Below are positions 28,077 to 37,168 of a stretch of DNA of 64,000 nt, in pieces (position 1 is the stretch's first letter; each line of letters starts with the position of its first letter). Origin of the DNA: Caballeronia telluris (GTDB lineage: Bacteria; Pseudomonadota; Gammaproteobacteria; Burkholderiales; Burkholderiaceae); contig NZ_FCNZ02000001.1 of the NCBI RefSeq assembly GCF_001544495.1, positions 1 to 64,000 of the forward strand, given 5' to 3'. The position numbers and the translations under genes were made by a program. The notes below the pieces were generated by a model. That model was not told the origin of the DNA. It did not search any database and was given only the letters and a program-made list of their open reading frames with translations.

Positions 28077-29264
28077 CTATTTGTCGACGACGAGATCGGA
28101 TAACGGCTTGCTGCAACAGAGCAGCACCATCCCCTGATCGATTTCGCGCTGACGGATGCCACCTGCGTGCTTCATGTCGACGGCGCCCGACACGAGCTTG
28201 ACCTTGCACGTGCCGCACATGCCCTGCGTGCATGAAGCGGCAAGCCTCACGCCCGCCTTTTTCGCCGCATCGAGCACGTGCTGTCCGCCGCCGCATTCGA
28301 TCTCGCGATTGCTCTTCGCGAAGCTCACCTTGAACTTCGTTTCGACTTCAGCAGGCGCCGGCGCGAAGCCGACCGATTCCTCTGTCAAATGCCCGTTGCC
28401 CTGCAACGCATCGGCGACATGAGCGGTAGTGAGTTGCGCGGCGACTTCGGAAACTGTCTCGAACGAGAAGCTCTCTTCGTGATAGTGCTTGCGATCGAAA
28501 CCGCCTTCGTCGAGCAGATCGCGCACCGCCTTCATGTACGGCGCGGGACCGCAGGTAAAGATCTCGCGTTCGAGAAAATCCGGCGCGATCAGCTTGAGGA
28601 GCGGCAGCGTCAGAAAGCCCGTGATTCCCGGCCAGTTCGTGCGCGCGCCGATCCGTTCGCAGACGAACGCCGTACGGAAGTTCGCCTGATTGGACGCGAT
28701 CAGATCCAGTTCGCGCGCGAAGATGATGTCGTCGGGCGTGCGCGCGCTGTGCACGAACACGATGTCGCTATCTTCGCCGAGTTCATGGTGTGCGCGGCTC
28801 ATCGACATCAGCGGCGTGACGCCCGATCCCGCCGAGAGGAACAGGAACTTGCGCGCCGGATGCCGCGCGCAGGTGAATTCGCCGGACGGCCCGAGCACGC
28901 GCACGCTTGCTCCGGGCTGAAGATTGTCGTGCAGCCAGTTCGAGACCTTGCCGCCCGGCACGCGCTTGACCGTGATCGAAATCGTATGCGGACGGGTGGG
29001 CGGTGAAGAAATCGTGTAGCAGCGATTGATCGTCGCGCCGTCGATGTCGAGTTCGAGCGTGATGAACTGCCCCGGCTCGAAGACGAACGCGCGTTCGCCG
29101 GGCGCGCGGAAGAAAAAGCTCTTCACGTCGTGCGTTTCCTGCCGGACGTGACAGCAGACGAGCGTGTCGTCGGTGTCGCTGTCCCAGCGCGCGGGCAGCG
29201 TGCCCCAGAATTGCGGCTGGGTCACGCGGCTCGTCGCCTCGAAGATCGCCTGATCGCGCATCAT
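28077..29264 (-). CDS. gbcB: Glycine betaine monooxygenase reductase subunit
   Basis: A 395-residue electron-transfer partner of GbcA. The N-terminal ferredoxin-reductase-like part has the FAD motif RCYTISSPP and the NAD(P)H-binding ISITVKRVPGGKVSNWLHD, FLSAGSGVTPLMSM and FTCGPAPYM. A C-terminal plant-type [2Fe-2S] ferredoxin (about 315-395) has the ligand spacing SCTQGMCGTC and a last Cys in LLCCSKP. It passes NADH electrons to the Rieske oxygenase, which demethylates glycine betaine to dimethylglycine with release of formaldehyde. It is 34 bases downstream of gbcA. Confidence 0.94.
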   Translation of the reverse strand: MMRDQAIFEATSRVTQPQFWGTLPARWDSDTDDTLVCCHVRQETHDVKSFFFRAPGERAFVFEPGQFITLELDIDGATINRCYTISSPPTRPHTISITVKRVPGGKVSNWLHDNLQPGASVRVLGPSGEFTCARHPARKFLFLSAGSGVTPLMSMSRAHHELGEDSDIVFVHSARTPDDIIFARELDLIASNQANFRTAFVCERIGARTNWPGITGFLTLPLLKLIAPDFLEREIFTCGPAPYMKAVRDLLDEGGFDRKHYHEESFSFETVSEVAAQLTTAHVADALQGNGHLTEESVGFAPAPAEVETKFKVSFAKSNREIECGGGQHVLDAAKKAGVRLAASCTQGMCGTCKVKLVSGAVDMKHAGGIRQREIDQGMVLLCCSKPLSDLVVDK

Positions 29265-29298
29265 GTGTTTCTCCTGCTTCTCGTTTCAGGCGGCGCCT

Positions 29299-30594
29299 TT
29301 AGCGCATGAAGGATACGACTTTCTCACCATGCGATGTCGGCGCGGCGCGGGGCGCATCGGCGTAGTCGGCGAGACGCGCGATGTACCACTCGCAAAACTT
29401 CTCGACGAGACCTTCCGTGAACGGCGAATACGGGCCCGGTTCATAGGCGCTGCTCGTCGCACCACGATGCGAGTACTCGACGAGCGTGCGGTCCTGGTCG
29501 TTCGTCGCGCGCCACACGGCCGTGAGGTTATTCACGTCGTAGTCGATGCCCTCGCGCGCGTCCTTGTGCACGAGCCACTTCGTGCGCACGAGCGTTCTTC
29601 CTGCAGAAAGCGGAATCACGTAGAACGTCACAATGTGATCGCTCATGAAGTGATGCCACGAGTTCGGCTGCGTCCAGAACGACAGGCCGCCGAGGTCCGC
29701 CTGTTCGAAGCCGCCGAGCAGCTTCTTCGATGCGACCTTCGCGTCGAGCGTCTGCGATTCGCCGTCGCGGTCGAGCGGCAGGCGCTGCGTGCGAAAGCCG
29801 GTGACGAGATCGGCGAGCCGTTCGATTTCCGCCGACGGCAGGTTCATCGCTTCCCACTGCGCGGTGTGGCGCGCGACGGTCTCTTCGAACGCGGCCATGC
29901 CTTCTTCGTTGGCCGGCGTGCGCTGATAGCCGAAGCCGTATTCATAGAGAGAAACGGTCAACTCGGGATGGTTCGCGACGCAGTGATAGCACTCGCGGTT
30001 GTTCTCCATCGTGAGCTTCCAGTTGCCTTCCTCGACGATGTCGATCGATGCGGCGATCTTCGTGTCCTTGAGACCGTGCGGGAGCATGTACGGCTCCATC
30101 GCGGCGCGCATCACGCTGAAGTCGGCGGGCGGCTCGTCGGCCAGGCAGATGAAGATGAGGCCCGCCAGATTCTCCACATGAACGCGTTTCAGACTGTGCT
30201 TGCAACGGTCGAACTGCTCGCCCATGTGCTCGGCGAACATCAGGTCGCCATTGAGGTTGTAGGTCCAGCTGTGATATGGGCAGACGATGTTGCCGAGCGA
30301 GCCTTTGTCCGAATTGCACAGGCGTGCGCCGCGATGCCGGCAGACGTTGTGGAATGCACGGATCTGCATGTCGTCGTCGCGCACGATCAGCACCGAATCG
30401 TTGCCGATCTCGACCGTCACGTAGTCGCCCGGCTCGGGCACGTCCGGTTCCACCGCGACCTGAATCCAGTGCTTGCGGAAAATCGCGTCGAGATCGAGCG
30501 CGTGAATATCTTCGCTCGTGTAGAACGGCGCTTCGAGCGTGTAGCCCTTTTTGCGGCGTTCGATCATTGCGCGAACGTCTGCCGAAACTTTCAT
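29299..30594 (-). CDS. gbcA: Glycine betaine monooxygenase, Rieske oxygenase subunit
   Basis: A 431-residue ring-hydroxylating-type oxygenase. The Rieske [2Fe-2S] site is CRHRGARLC and CPYHSW (Cys85, His87, Cys105, His108). The mononuclear iron site lies in ENNRECYHCVANHPEL (His204, His209). Length and sequence fit GbcA, which oxidises one methyl of glycine betaine to give dimethylglycine and formaldehyde with O2 and electrons from GbcB. It follows etfB by 71 bases and precedes gbcB by 34, so betaine and dimethylglycine demethylation genes are in one co-oriented series. Expression is expected to depend on the GbdR-type regulator at 39761. Confidence 0.95.
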   Translation of the reverse strand: MKVSADVRAMIERRKKGYTLEAPFYTSEDIHALDLDAIFRKHWIQVAVEPDVPEPGDYVTVEIGNDSVLIVRDDDMQIRAFHNVCRHRGARLCNSDKGSLGNIVCPYHSWTYNLNGDLMFAEHMGEQFDRCKHSLKRVHVENLAGLIFICLADEPPADFSVMRAAMEPYMLPHGLKDTKIAASIDIVEEGNWKLTMENNRECYHCVANHPELTVSLYEYGFGYQRTPANEEGMAAFEETVARHTAQWEAMNLPSAEIERLADLVTGFRTQRLPLDRDGESQTLDAKVASKKLLGGFEQADLGGLSFWTQPNSWHHFMSDHIVTFYVIPLSAGRTLVRTKWLVHKDAREGIDYDVNNLTAVWRATNDQDRTLVEYSHRGATSSAYEPGPYSPFTEGLVEKFCEWYIARLADYADAPRAAPTSHGEKVVSFMR

Positions 30595-30665
30595 CGTGTG
30601 CTCCGTTGTGCCTGAGTGACCCGCCCGAGCGATCGCGCCGGCAGGTTGTCTGCGATCGAAAAAAA

Positions 30666-31424
30666 TCAGTAATCCACGAGTTGATGCTCGCGCAAATACG
30701 CCAGGATCACTTGTGCTTTTTCGACGGAACTCCCTTCAATTACGACGCTGCCGCCGCGGCTCTCGGTCGTCGTCGCGGAAAGCATGCGCGCGTGGCCGGA
30801 GCGCTTTTCGGCGGCGACGAGCCTGACCGGTTTCGCGGTCGCGGGACGCAGCGTCCAGTGCGCCGATTCGGCGTCGGCCGGCGCGCGTGTCAGTACGGGC
30901 GCGACCGTGCCTTCCCGCAGGCGCGCATAGGCATAGCGCGGCGCGGCGTTCGCCATCGGATGCACGGCGACGAGCGCGGGCAGCGACGCCTCCACGCGGC
31001 GGCGCAAGCCCTTAGGCATGAACTGCCGCACTTCGACGGCCGCGTCCTTGACCGTCACATCGACCGCAGAGCCGACGAGCGCCACGCCAAGCGCATCGGC
31101 GAGGCGATAGGGCAGCATGCCGCTGTCGAATGCGCCTTCGGCGCGCGTGCCGGTCATCACGAGGTCGTAGCCTTTCAGGCGCGTGGCGAGCGCCGCGATG
31201 GCGTCGCCTTCGACGTCGAGCACTTCGACGCGCGCCGCGCCCAGCGCCAGATATTCCCGCAGCGCGGGACTCGACGGATCGCCTGCATGCAGCACGTCGA
31301 GCGTCGCGCGGCGCTCCTTGGCGATCGAAAGCGCGATGGTCAGCGCAGCGGCGTCGTTGCGGCTGTAGCGCGGGGTGCCGCTCACCGGATGTCGTCCGAT
31401 GGAAACCAGTACGGCGATCTTCAT
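30666..31424 (-). CDS. etfB: Electron transfer flavoprotein beta subunit, dimethylglycine-demethylase-associated
   Basis: A 252-residue EtfB-type protein, starting MKIAVLVSIGRHPVSG. It shows the nucleotide-binding alpha/beta pattern of the family: YDLVMTGTRAEGAFDSGMLPYRLADALG and a C-terminal segment SSVEKAQVILAYLREH. Divergence from the housekeeping EtfB fits the copies dedicated to DgcAB, which accept electrons from dimethylglycine oxidation and pass them to the quinone pool. The ATG overlaps the etfA stop by 4 bases (ATGA, 31421-31424), which implies translational coupling and a matched subunit ratio. Confidence 0.88.
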   Translation of the reverse strand: MKIAVLVSIGRHPVSGTPRYSRNDAAALTIALSIAKERRATLDVLHAGDPSSPALREYLALGAARVEVLDVEGDAIAALATRLKGYDLVMTGTRAEGAFDSGMLPYRLADALGVALVGSAVDVTVKDAAVEVRQFMPKGLRRRVEASLPALVAVHPMANAAPRYAYARLREGTVAPVLTRAPADAESAHWTLRPATAKPVRLVAAEKRSGHARMLSATTTESRGGSVVIEGSSVEKAQVILAYLREHQLVDY

Positions 31425-32584
31425 GCCAGTGCTCCTTCCGCGACGGGCTTCGTGTTCAGCAACGCCGCGCCCGTGCCCTTCGATCCGCGCGCGGCGGACG
31501 CCGCCTCGGTCAGCGCCGCGATGGTTTCCTGCGTGTCCGCGACGATCGTCAGGTTGGCGCGCTTGGCAATCGGCGAACTGGCGTCGAGGTTCACGGCGAT
31601 CACATGGCGGCAATCCTTGATGCCCTGCAAGTGCTGCACCGCGCCCGAGATGCCGAACGCGATATAGACGCTCGCATCGACGGTCTTGCCGGTCGCGCCG
31701 ATCTGCTTGTCGCGCGTGAACTTGCCGTCGTCGACGGCGACGCGGCTTGCGCCGATCGCGGCGCCGAGCGTGCGGGCGAGACGCTCGAACGCGGGCACGT
31801 CCGACACGCCATTACCGGCCGACACGATGAAGTCCGCCTCTTCCAGCGCGACCTGCGCGGCGTCGATCTCTTCGATGCCGAGATCGCGGTACGCGCCCTT
31901 CGACGCCGCCACACCGATGCTTTCGACCCGCTCGCCCGCGCCGACGAACGGCAGCTTCGGATCGACGGCGTTGGCGCCAAGCAGGATCACTTCGGGCAGC
32001 GCGCGCGTCGCGAACGCCTTGCCGCCTTGCGCATACGTCGCGACATGCTTCGCATCGATCTCGACGACGTGCGTCGCGACGCTCGCGTTCGCGCGCGCCG
32101 CGTATCGGCGGCCGAGGTCGCCGTCGCCGGTTGCGTTGTCCGGCAGGAACACGTGCGCCGGCGAAAACGCGGCGACGTAAGCGGCCAGCGCGTTCAGTTC
32201 GTCTTCGGGCGCGAAGCCGCGCCGGTCGAACGCGGGCAACGTGATGAGCTTGTCCGCGCCGAGCGCGGCCGCGTCATCGTTGAACTCGCCGAACGCGAGC
32301 AGCACGACCTCCGTGTGCGCGTCCGCGATCAACGCGGCGGCGGCGAGCGTCTGGCGGGCGTGATCGTCGAGCGCGCCACGGTCCGTGTGCGCCGCGACCA
32401 GCAGCGTGCGTTCTGCAACGGCCGTCGTGCGACGCTGCTTCGCCTGCTCGCGATGACCGCCGTGAAGCGCGGCCGCCGTGTCGAGCATGCCGCCGCCGAT
32501 CGCGCCGAGCGTGATGCGCCTGAGTCCTGCGGCCGTGATCGTGAATGGCCGGCGCGGGTCGATTCGTTTGATGGTGTCGTTCAT
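31421..32584 (-). CDS. etfA: Electron transfer flavoprotein alpha subunit, dimethylglycine-demethylase-associated
   Basis: A 387-residue EtfA-type protein. The C-terminal FAD-binding domain has SAGNGVSDVPAFERLA, IGASRVAVDDGKFTRDKQIG, GKTVDASVYIAFGISGAVQH and IAVNLDASSPIAKRA, all family hallmarks. The N-terminus has an extra basic stretch (about 1-60) compared with the housekeeping subunit, as in betaine-cluster EtfA. It starts 3 bases after the dgcB stop and overlaps etfB by 4 bases. With EtfB it should take electrons from DgcAB. Confidence 0.9.
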   Translation of the reverse strand: MNDTIKRIDPRRPFTITAAGLRRITLGAIGGGMLDTAAALHGGHREQAKQRRTTAVAERTLLVAAHTDRGALDDHARQTLAAAALIADAHTEVVLLAFGEFNDDAAALGADKLITLPAFDRRGFAPEDELNALAAYVAAFSPAHVFLPDNATGDGDLGRRYAARANASVATHVVEIDAKHVATYAQGGKAFATRALPEVILLGANAVDPKLPFVGAGERVESIGVAASKGAYRDLGIEEIDAAQVALEEADFIVSAGNGVSDVPAFERLARTLGAAIGASRVAVDDGKFTRDKQIGATGKTVDASVYIAFGISGAVQHLQGIKDCRHVIAVNLDASSPIAKRANLTIVADTQETIAALTEAASAARGSKGTGAALLNTKPVAEGALA

Positions 32585-32587
32585 CGC

Positions 32588-34504
32588 TTACTCCAGCGCG
32601 GCCGCAACGAGTTCCGCCACGTCGAGCACTTCCGGACGCGGACCCACGACGCCTTCGAGCATCGCCGTGCAGTTCGGGCAGCCGACCGCGACGATCTCCG
32701 CGTCGATGGCGCGCGCGTCGGCGATACGGATATCGGGAATGCGCTGCTTGCCGGGGATGTCGGTGAGCGGCGCGCCGCCGCCACCGCCGCAGCAGCGGCC
32801 GCGCATGCCATGCCGCTCCATCTCGACCACCTTGATGCCGATGGTCTTCAGCAGCTTGCGCGGCGCTTCCGTCTCGCCGTTGTAGCGGCCGAGATAGCAC
32901 GGATCGTGATACGTGATCTTCTTCTCGGCGAGCGCGGCGGCGGCACGCGGCGAGAGCTTGCCGCTCGCGACGATCTCCGCGATCAGCGACGTGTGATGCT
33001 GCACTTCATAGGAGCCGCCGAGCGCGCGATACTCGTTGCGCAGGCTGTGCATCACGTGCGGATCGGCGGTCACGATCTTGCCGAACGAGTACTGCGCGAG
33101 CGTGCCGATCAACTGCTTCGCGAGCTGCTGGAAGGTGGCTTCGTCGCCGAGACGGCGGGCCGTATCGCCCGTGTCGGTCTCCACGCCGCCGAGCACCGCG
33201 TAGTCGATTCCCGCCTGGTTCAATATCTTGACGAGCGCGCGCAGCGTGCGCTGATAGCGCATGTCGAACGCGCCTTCGCCCGCGATCAGCAGCACATCGA
33301 CGTGGCGTCCCGGCTGCGCGACCTGCACCTGCAAGTCCACCGCCCAGTCATAGCGCGCGCCGATGTCATAGCCGTTGGCGCTGCCCGTCTCTCTCAGGTT
33401 CGCCAGCGTGACCGGTCCCTTGCCCGGCACGATGCCTTCGACTAGCGTCTGGTTGCGACGCATATCGACGATCGCATCGACGTGCTCGATCAGCATCGGG
33501 CACTCCTGCACGCACGCGCGGCAAGTGGTGCAGGACCAGATCGTGTCCGCTTCGATCAGGCTTGAAATCAACGGCTTGCCCGGCGCGCCCGCATGACGGC
33601 CGACCGGAATGCCGGGCGTCGGGCTGCCTGCGTAGGCCGCATCCGTTCCGCCGACCATGCCCGTCACGAGATCCTGAATCAGCTTCTTCGGATTGAGCGG
33701 TTGCCCCGCTGCGAACGCGGGGCACGCGGCTTCGCACTTGCCGCATTGCACGCACGCGTCGAAACTCAACAACTGGTTCCAGCGAAACTCCACCGGCTTG
33801 CCGACGCCGTACTCTTTCGCATCGAGAACGGGCATCTTGAGCGCGGTCGGCGGCACGACGTCGTTTGCATGGTCCTTGTTCGTGAACCGCTCCTGACGTG
33901 GATGAAACGCGAGATGCAGGAGACCCGCCATCGCGTGCTTCATCGGACCGCCGCGCGCCGCGCCGAAGGTCATCGCGAAGGCGCCGGCCGCGATCAGCAA
34001 CGCGATGATGACCGCGAGCGCACCTGACATCGCGCCCGCCGGCAGCGCCACGAACAGCGCGAGACCGAGCGCGAACGAACCGAGCAAGAGCGGCAGGCTG
34101 TCCCACGGACCGCGCGACAGCCGCGCAGGCACGGCTTTCGCGCCATGCCGCCTGCGCCACACGAACACGGCGCCCACCAGCATGATCAACGCGGCGAGGA
34201 AGATCGCCTTGTCGAGCCACGGCGAATAGATCGCGAGACCGTAGTTCAGGAACACGAGCGCCATCGCGAGGATCGCGCCGCCCGCAGTCGCGACGTGCGT
34301 CTTCGCGATATACGGATCGCGCGCGACCACATGATGCAGGTCGACGAAATAGCGCTTCGGGATCGACAGCAAATTGGCCCAGCCGTAAGCGCCCGCAGCG
34401 GTCGCGCGCCCTTCGCGCCAGTATGCCGCGCGCTTCATCACGGCGAACGCGAGACCGGCCACCGAAACCCACAGCAAGACGGTGATGACAAACACGGGGC
34501 TCAT
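32588..34504 (-). CDS. dgcB: Dimethylglycine demethylase iron-sulfur subunit
   Basis: A 638-residue membrane-associated heterodisulfide-reductase-like protein. Several N-terminal membrane segments (MSPVFVITVLLWVSVAGLAF, then about 80-150) are followed by two [4Fe-4S] motifs, CVQCGKCEAACP and CTTCRACVQECP, and two CCG-type cysteine-rich domains (YHDPCYLGRYN, RCCGGGGG, VGCPNC). It links DgcA to the electron-transfer flavoprotein and membrane. The open frame extends far upstream into dgcA, but the ATG at 34504, 2 bases after dgcA ends, fits the family. The substrate step is dimethylglycine to sarcosine plus formaldehyde. Confidence 0.93.
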   Translation of the reverse strand: MSPVFVITVLLWVSVAGLAFAVMKRAAYWREGRATAAGAYGWANLLSIPKRYFVDLHHVVARDPYIAKTHVATAGGAILAMALVFLNYGLAIYSPWLDKAIFLAALIMLVGAVFVWRRRHGAKAVPARLSRGPWDSLPLLLGSFALGLALFVALPAGAMSGALAVIIALLIAAGAFAMTFGAARGGPMKHAMAGLLHLAFHPRQERFTNKDHANDVVPPTALKMPVLDAKEYGVGKPVEFRWNQLLSFDACVQCGKCEAACPAFAAGQPLNPKKLIQDLVTGMVGGTDAAYAGSPTPGIPVGRHAGAPGKPLISSLIEADTIWSCTTCRACVQECPMLIEHVDAIVDMRRNQTLVEGIVPGKGPVTLANLRETGSANGYDIGARYDWAVDLQVQVAQPGRHVDVLLIAGEGAFDMRYQRTLRALVKILNQAGIDYAVLGGVETDTGDTARRLGDEATFQQLAKQLIGTLAQYSFGKIVTADPHVMHSLRNEYRALGGSYEVQHHTSLIAEIVASGKLSPRAAAALAEKKITYHDPCYLGRYNGETEAPRKLLKTIGIKVVEMERHGMRGRCCGGGGGAPLTDIPGKQRIPDIRIADARAIDAEIVAVGCPNCTAMLEGVVGPRPEVLDVAELVAAALE

Positions 34505-34506
34505 CG

Positions 34507-36570
34507 TCAAAAGTCCTTGCAAAGACGCAGCGCGTCGTAGATCGCGCCATGGATGTTGTGCATGGAGATGCAGTCGCCGACACGAAACAGCAGGAAGCGG
34601 CCATTGCCCAGTTCTTCCGACAGCGAGGGCTGTGGCTCGGACGCGAAGAGCTTGTGCACGTCGACTTGTCCGCGATTCACCGACTCGGGCTTGAGCTTCC
34701 AGTAGAGTTCGTCGTTGGGCGTGCTGCCGTTCTCGATCACCACCTGATCGACCGCGCGCTCTTCCTGCTCCTCCGTGTACTCGTTGCGAAGCACGGCGAT
34801 CTTCTTGCCGTCTTCCTCGTACACCTTGTCGAGCCAGTAGTTCGGCGTGTGCACCACGCCTTGCGCATAGAGGCGTCGATAGAAAATGGGGAACGTGGTG
34901 CCGCCGACGTCGTCCGCGACCTTCACGTCCGGCGTCACGATCTCGACGTTCGATCCCCGGCTCGACATGAAGTCCGCGACGCCCGCGCCGGCATGCGTGC
35001 TGACGCCGTCGTAGACGAGCACGTTCTTGCCCGGCTCGACCTTGCCCGAGAGCACGTCCCACGCACTCACGGCGAGCCCTTCCTCCACGCCCCACGCGGC
35101 AACCTGCTGCGTGAACGCCGAGCCGCCCGTCGCCAGCACGACGATGTCCGGCTTCTCGGCCATGATCGTCTTGTCGTCGGCGGCGACGCCCAGACGTCGA
35201 TCGACACCCAGGCGCTTCGTCTCCATGTCGAACCAGCGCACGATGCCCGCCATCTGCTCGCGCTGCGGCGCCTTCGCGGCGATCATGATCTGACCGCCGA
35301 CGTAATCGTTCTTCTCGAACAGCACGACGTCGTGTCCGCGCGACTTCGCCACGCGCGCCGCTTCGAGTCCCGCCGGGCCCGCGCCGACCACGACCACCTT
35401 GCGCTTAGGACCGCGCGTCTTTTCGATCACATGCGGCATCGTCGCTTCGCGCGAAGTCGCGGCGTTCTGCACGCACAGCACGTCGAGCCCGTTGTACTGG
35501 CGGTCGATGCAATAGTTCGCACCGACACATTGCTTGATTTCATCTTCGCGACCATCGCGAATCTTGATGACCATGTGCGGATCGGCGATCTGCGCACGCG
35601 TCATGCCGACCAGATCGATCATGCCGCTCGCGAGCAGACGCTCCGCCTGACCCGCATCGCGAATGCTCTGCGCATGCATCACCGGCAGCTTCACCACCGA
35701 CTTGATGCCGGCCGCGAGATGCACGAACGGCTCGGGCGGCAGCGCCATCGGCGGCATGCAGTTCGCGAGCGTGTTGTGCGTGTCCGCGCCCGATCCGATC
35801 ACGCCGACGTAGTCGATCAAACCCGACTCCGACATCGCCTGCGCGATCTCTTTCAACTGTTCGTGATCGAGCCCGTCTTCGTGGAATTCGTCGCCGCACA
35901 TGCGCAGGCCGACGCAGAAGTCCGCGCCCACCGCTTCGCGCACGGCCTTCAACACTTCCGTGCCGAAGCGCAGGCGGTTTTCGAGCGAGCCGCCCCATTC
36001 GTCGGTGCGAAAGTTCGTGCGCGGGCTCCAGAACTGGTCGATCAGATGCTGGTGCGCCGCCGAAATCTCGATGCCGTCCATGCCCGCATCCTTCACGCGT
36101 TTCGCGGCGGCCGCGAAGTCCGCGATGATGCGGCGAATCTCTTCCACTTCGATGATCTTCGCGTTGCCGCGATGCACCGGCTCACGCACGCCCGAGGGCG
36201 ACATCAGATGCGGCCAGCTCTCGCCATGCCACGCCGAGCGTCGGCCCATGTGCGTTGCCTGGATCATGATCTTCGCGCCGTGGCGATGCATCGCTTCGGC
36301 AAGACGCGCAAGCGGATCGATGATCTTGTCGGTCGAGAGATTGACCGACTTCCACCAGCCTTGCGGACTGTCGATCGAGACCGGGCTCGACCCGCCGCAG
36401 ACGGCCAGCCCCACGCCGCCCTTCGCCTTCTCTTCGTAGTAGCGGATATAACGGTCGCCCGGCAGACCGCCCGGCTCCGCGTAGACCTCCGCGTGAGCCG
36501 TGCTGACGATGCGATTGCGCAGGGTCAGCTTGTTCAGCGTGAGAGGCTTGAAAAGGTTCGGGTAACGCAT
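34507..36570 (-). CDS. dgcA: Dimethylglycine demethylase flavoprotein subunit
   Basis: A 687-residue trimethylamine-dehydrogenase-like protein. The N-terminal old-yellow-enzyme barrel has NRIVSTAHAEVYAEPGG, ISAAHQHLIDQFWSPRTNFR and DEWGGS. The iron-sulfur cluster loop CVGANYCIDR ends in CVQNAATSREA. The C-terminal two-dinucleotide-binding part has VVVVGAGPAGLEAARVA and LVYDGVSTHAGAG. It oxidises dimethylglycine to sarcosine, releasing formaldehyde. It is 2 bases upstream of dgcB and 34 downstream of the V4R gene. Length and domain order match Pseudomonas DgcA. Confidence 0.94.
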   Translation of the reverse strand: MRYPNLFKPLTLNKLTLRNRIVSTAHAEVYAEPGGLPGDRYIRYYEEKAKGGVGLAVCGGSSPVSIDSPQGWWKSVNLSTDKIIDPLARLAEAMHRHGAKIMIQATHMGRRSAWHGESWPHLMSPSGVREPVHRGNAKIIEVEEIRRIIADFAAAAKRVKDAGMDGIEISAAHQHLIDQFWSPRTNFRTDEWGGSLENRLRFGTEVLKAVREAVGADFCVGLRMCGDEFHEDGLDHEQLKEIAQAMSESGLIDYVGVIGSGADTHNTLANCMPPMALPPEPFVHLAAGIKSVVKLPVMHAQSIRDAGQAERLLASGMIDLVGMTRAQIADPHMVIKIRDGREDEIKQCVGANYCIDRQYNGLDVLCVQNAATSREATMPHVIEKTRGPKRKVVVVGAGPAGLEAARVAKSRGHDVVLFEKNDYVGGQIMIAAKAPQREQMAGIVRWFDMETKRLGVDRRLGVAADDKTIMAEKPDIVVLATGGSAFTQQVAAWGVEEGLAVSAWDVLSGKVEPGKNVLVYDGVSTHAGAGVADFMSSRGSNVEIVTPDVKVADDVGGTTFPIFYRRLYAQGVVHTPNYWLDKVYEEDGKKIAVLRNEYTEEQEERAVDQVVIENGSTPNDELYWKLKPESVNRGQVDVHKLFASEPQPSLSEELGNGRFLLFRVGDCISMHNIHGAIYDALRLCKDF

Positions 36571-36604
36571 CGCGATCGACCTCGAAATGATTGTGCGTGG
36601 ATGC

Positions 36605-37141
36605 TCAGGCGGCCAGCGGCGACACTTCGAACACGCAGTGATCGTGTCCTTCGGCGGCGCACTGCGTTTCGATCGAATGCGAGCGCGGACCTTGCTTCGC
36701 TTCGGGCGCGGCCGTGTCGTTCACCCAGTCCATCGCGCCCGCAAACCAGCCTGCGAACATGTAGCAAAGCTTGCCTTCCTTGCCCGGCTGCGCGAGCACG
36801 AACGACGAGTTGTGCAGTTCGATGCGCGCACGCGAGCCCGAAGGATCGGCGTCGGTGATCGTGAAGAGGCCCCAGCCGCGTTGCGACAGGCGCTTCAGAT
36901 AGTGTTCGAACACAGCCATGCCGCTGATGCCGTGCTTATCGGCTTCCTTGGCGCACCAGTGATACGCGGACTTGTACCCTGCCTTGTAGAGGATCTCGGC
37001 GTAGGCATCGCGGCCGAGCGCTTCTTCCACCGCCGTGTGGTTGTTCGTGAAGAAGTGGCGCGGCACGTAGAGCATCGGCAGCGCGTCGGTGGTCCACACG
37101 CCGGTGTTGGGATCGACGTCGATGGGCAGTTGCGGTTGCAT
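36605..37141 (-). CDS. V4R-like protein of the betaine cluster (DUF5943 type)
   Basis: A 178-residue soluble protein with a 4-vinyl-reductase-like (V4R) fold pattern: ALGRDAYAEILYKAGYKSAY in the helical part, IELHNSSFVLAQPG, CYMFAGWFAGAMDWV, and a C-terminal CAAEGHDHCVFEVSP that places Cys and His as in V4R metal or ligand sites. Its counterpart next to Pseudomonas dgcA is conserved but without assigned function. Position between the dipeptidase and dgcA (gaps 27 and 34 bases) ties it to dimethylglycine metabolism. A role as sensor, chaperone or small-molecule binder is guesswork. Confidence 0.8.
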   Translation of the reverse strand: MQPQLPIDVDPNTGVWTTDALPMLYVPRHFFTNNHTAVEEALGRDAYAEILYKAGYKSAYHWCAKEADKHGISGMAVFEHYLKRLSQRGWGLFTITDADPSGSRARIELHNSSFVLAQPGKEGKLCYMFAGWFAGAMDWVNDTAAPEAKQGPRSHSIETQCAAEGHDHCVFEVSPLAA

Positions 37142-37168
37142 CGTGAGGTTCCTTTTTATAAGCGTCGA

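Noticed and set aside
34505..35095. Upstream extension of the dgcB frame
   Set aside because: It overlaps dgcA in another frame with Arg-rich shadow sequence. DgcB starts 2 bases after dgcA ends.
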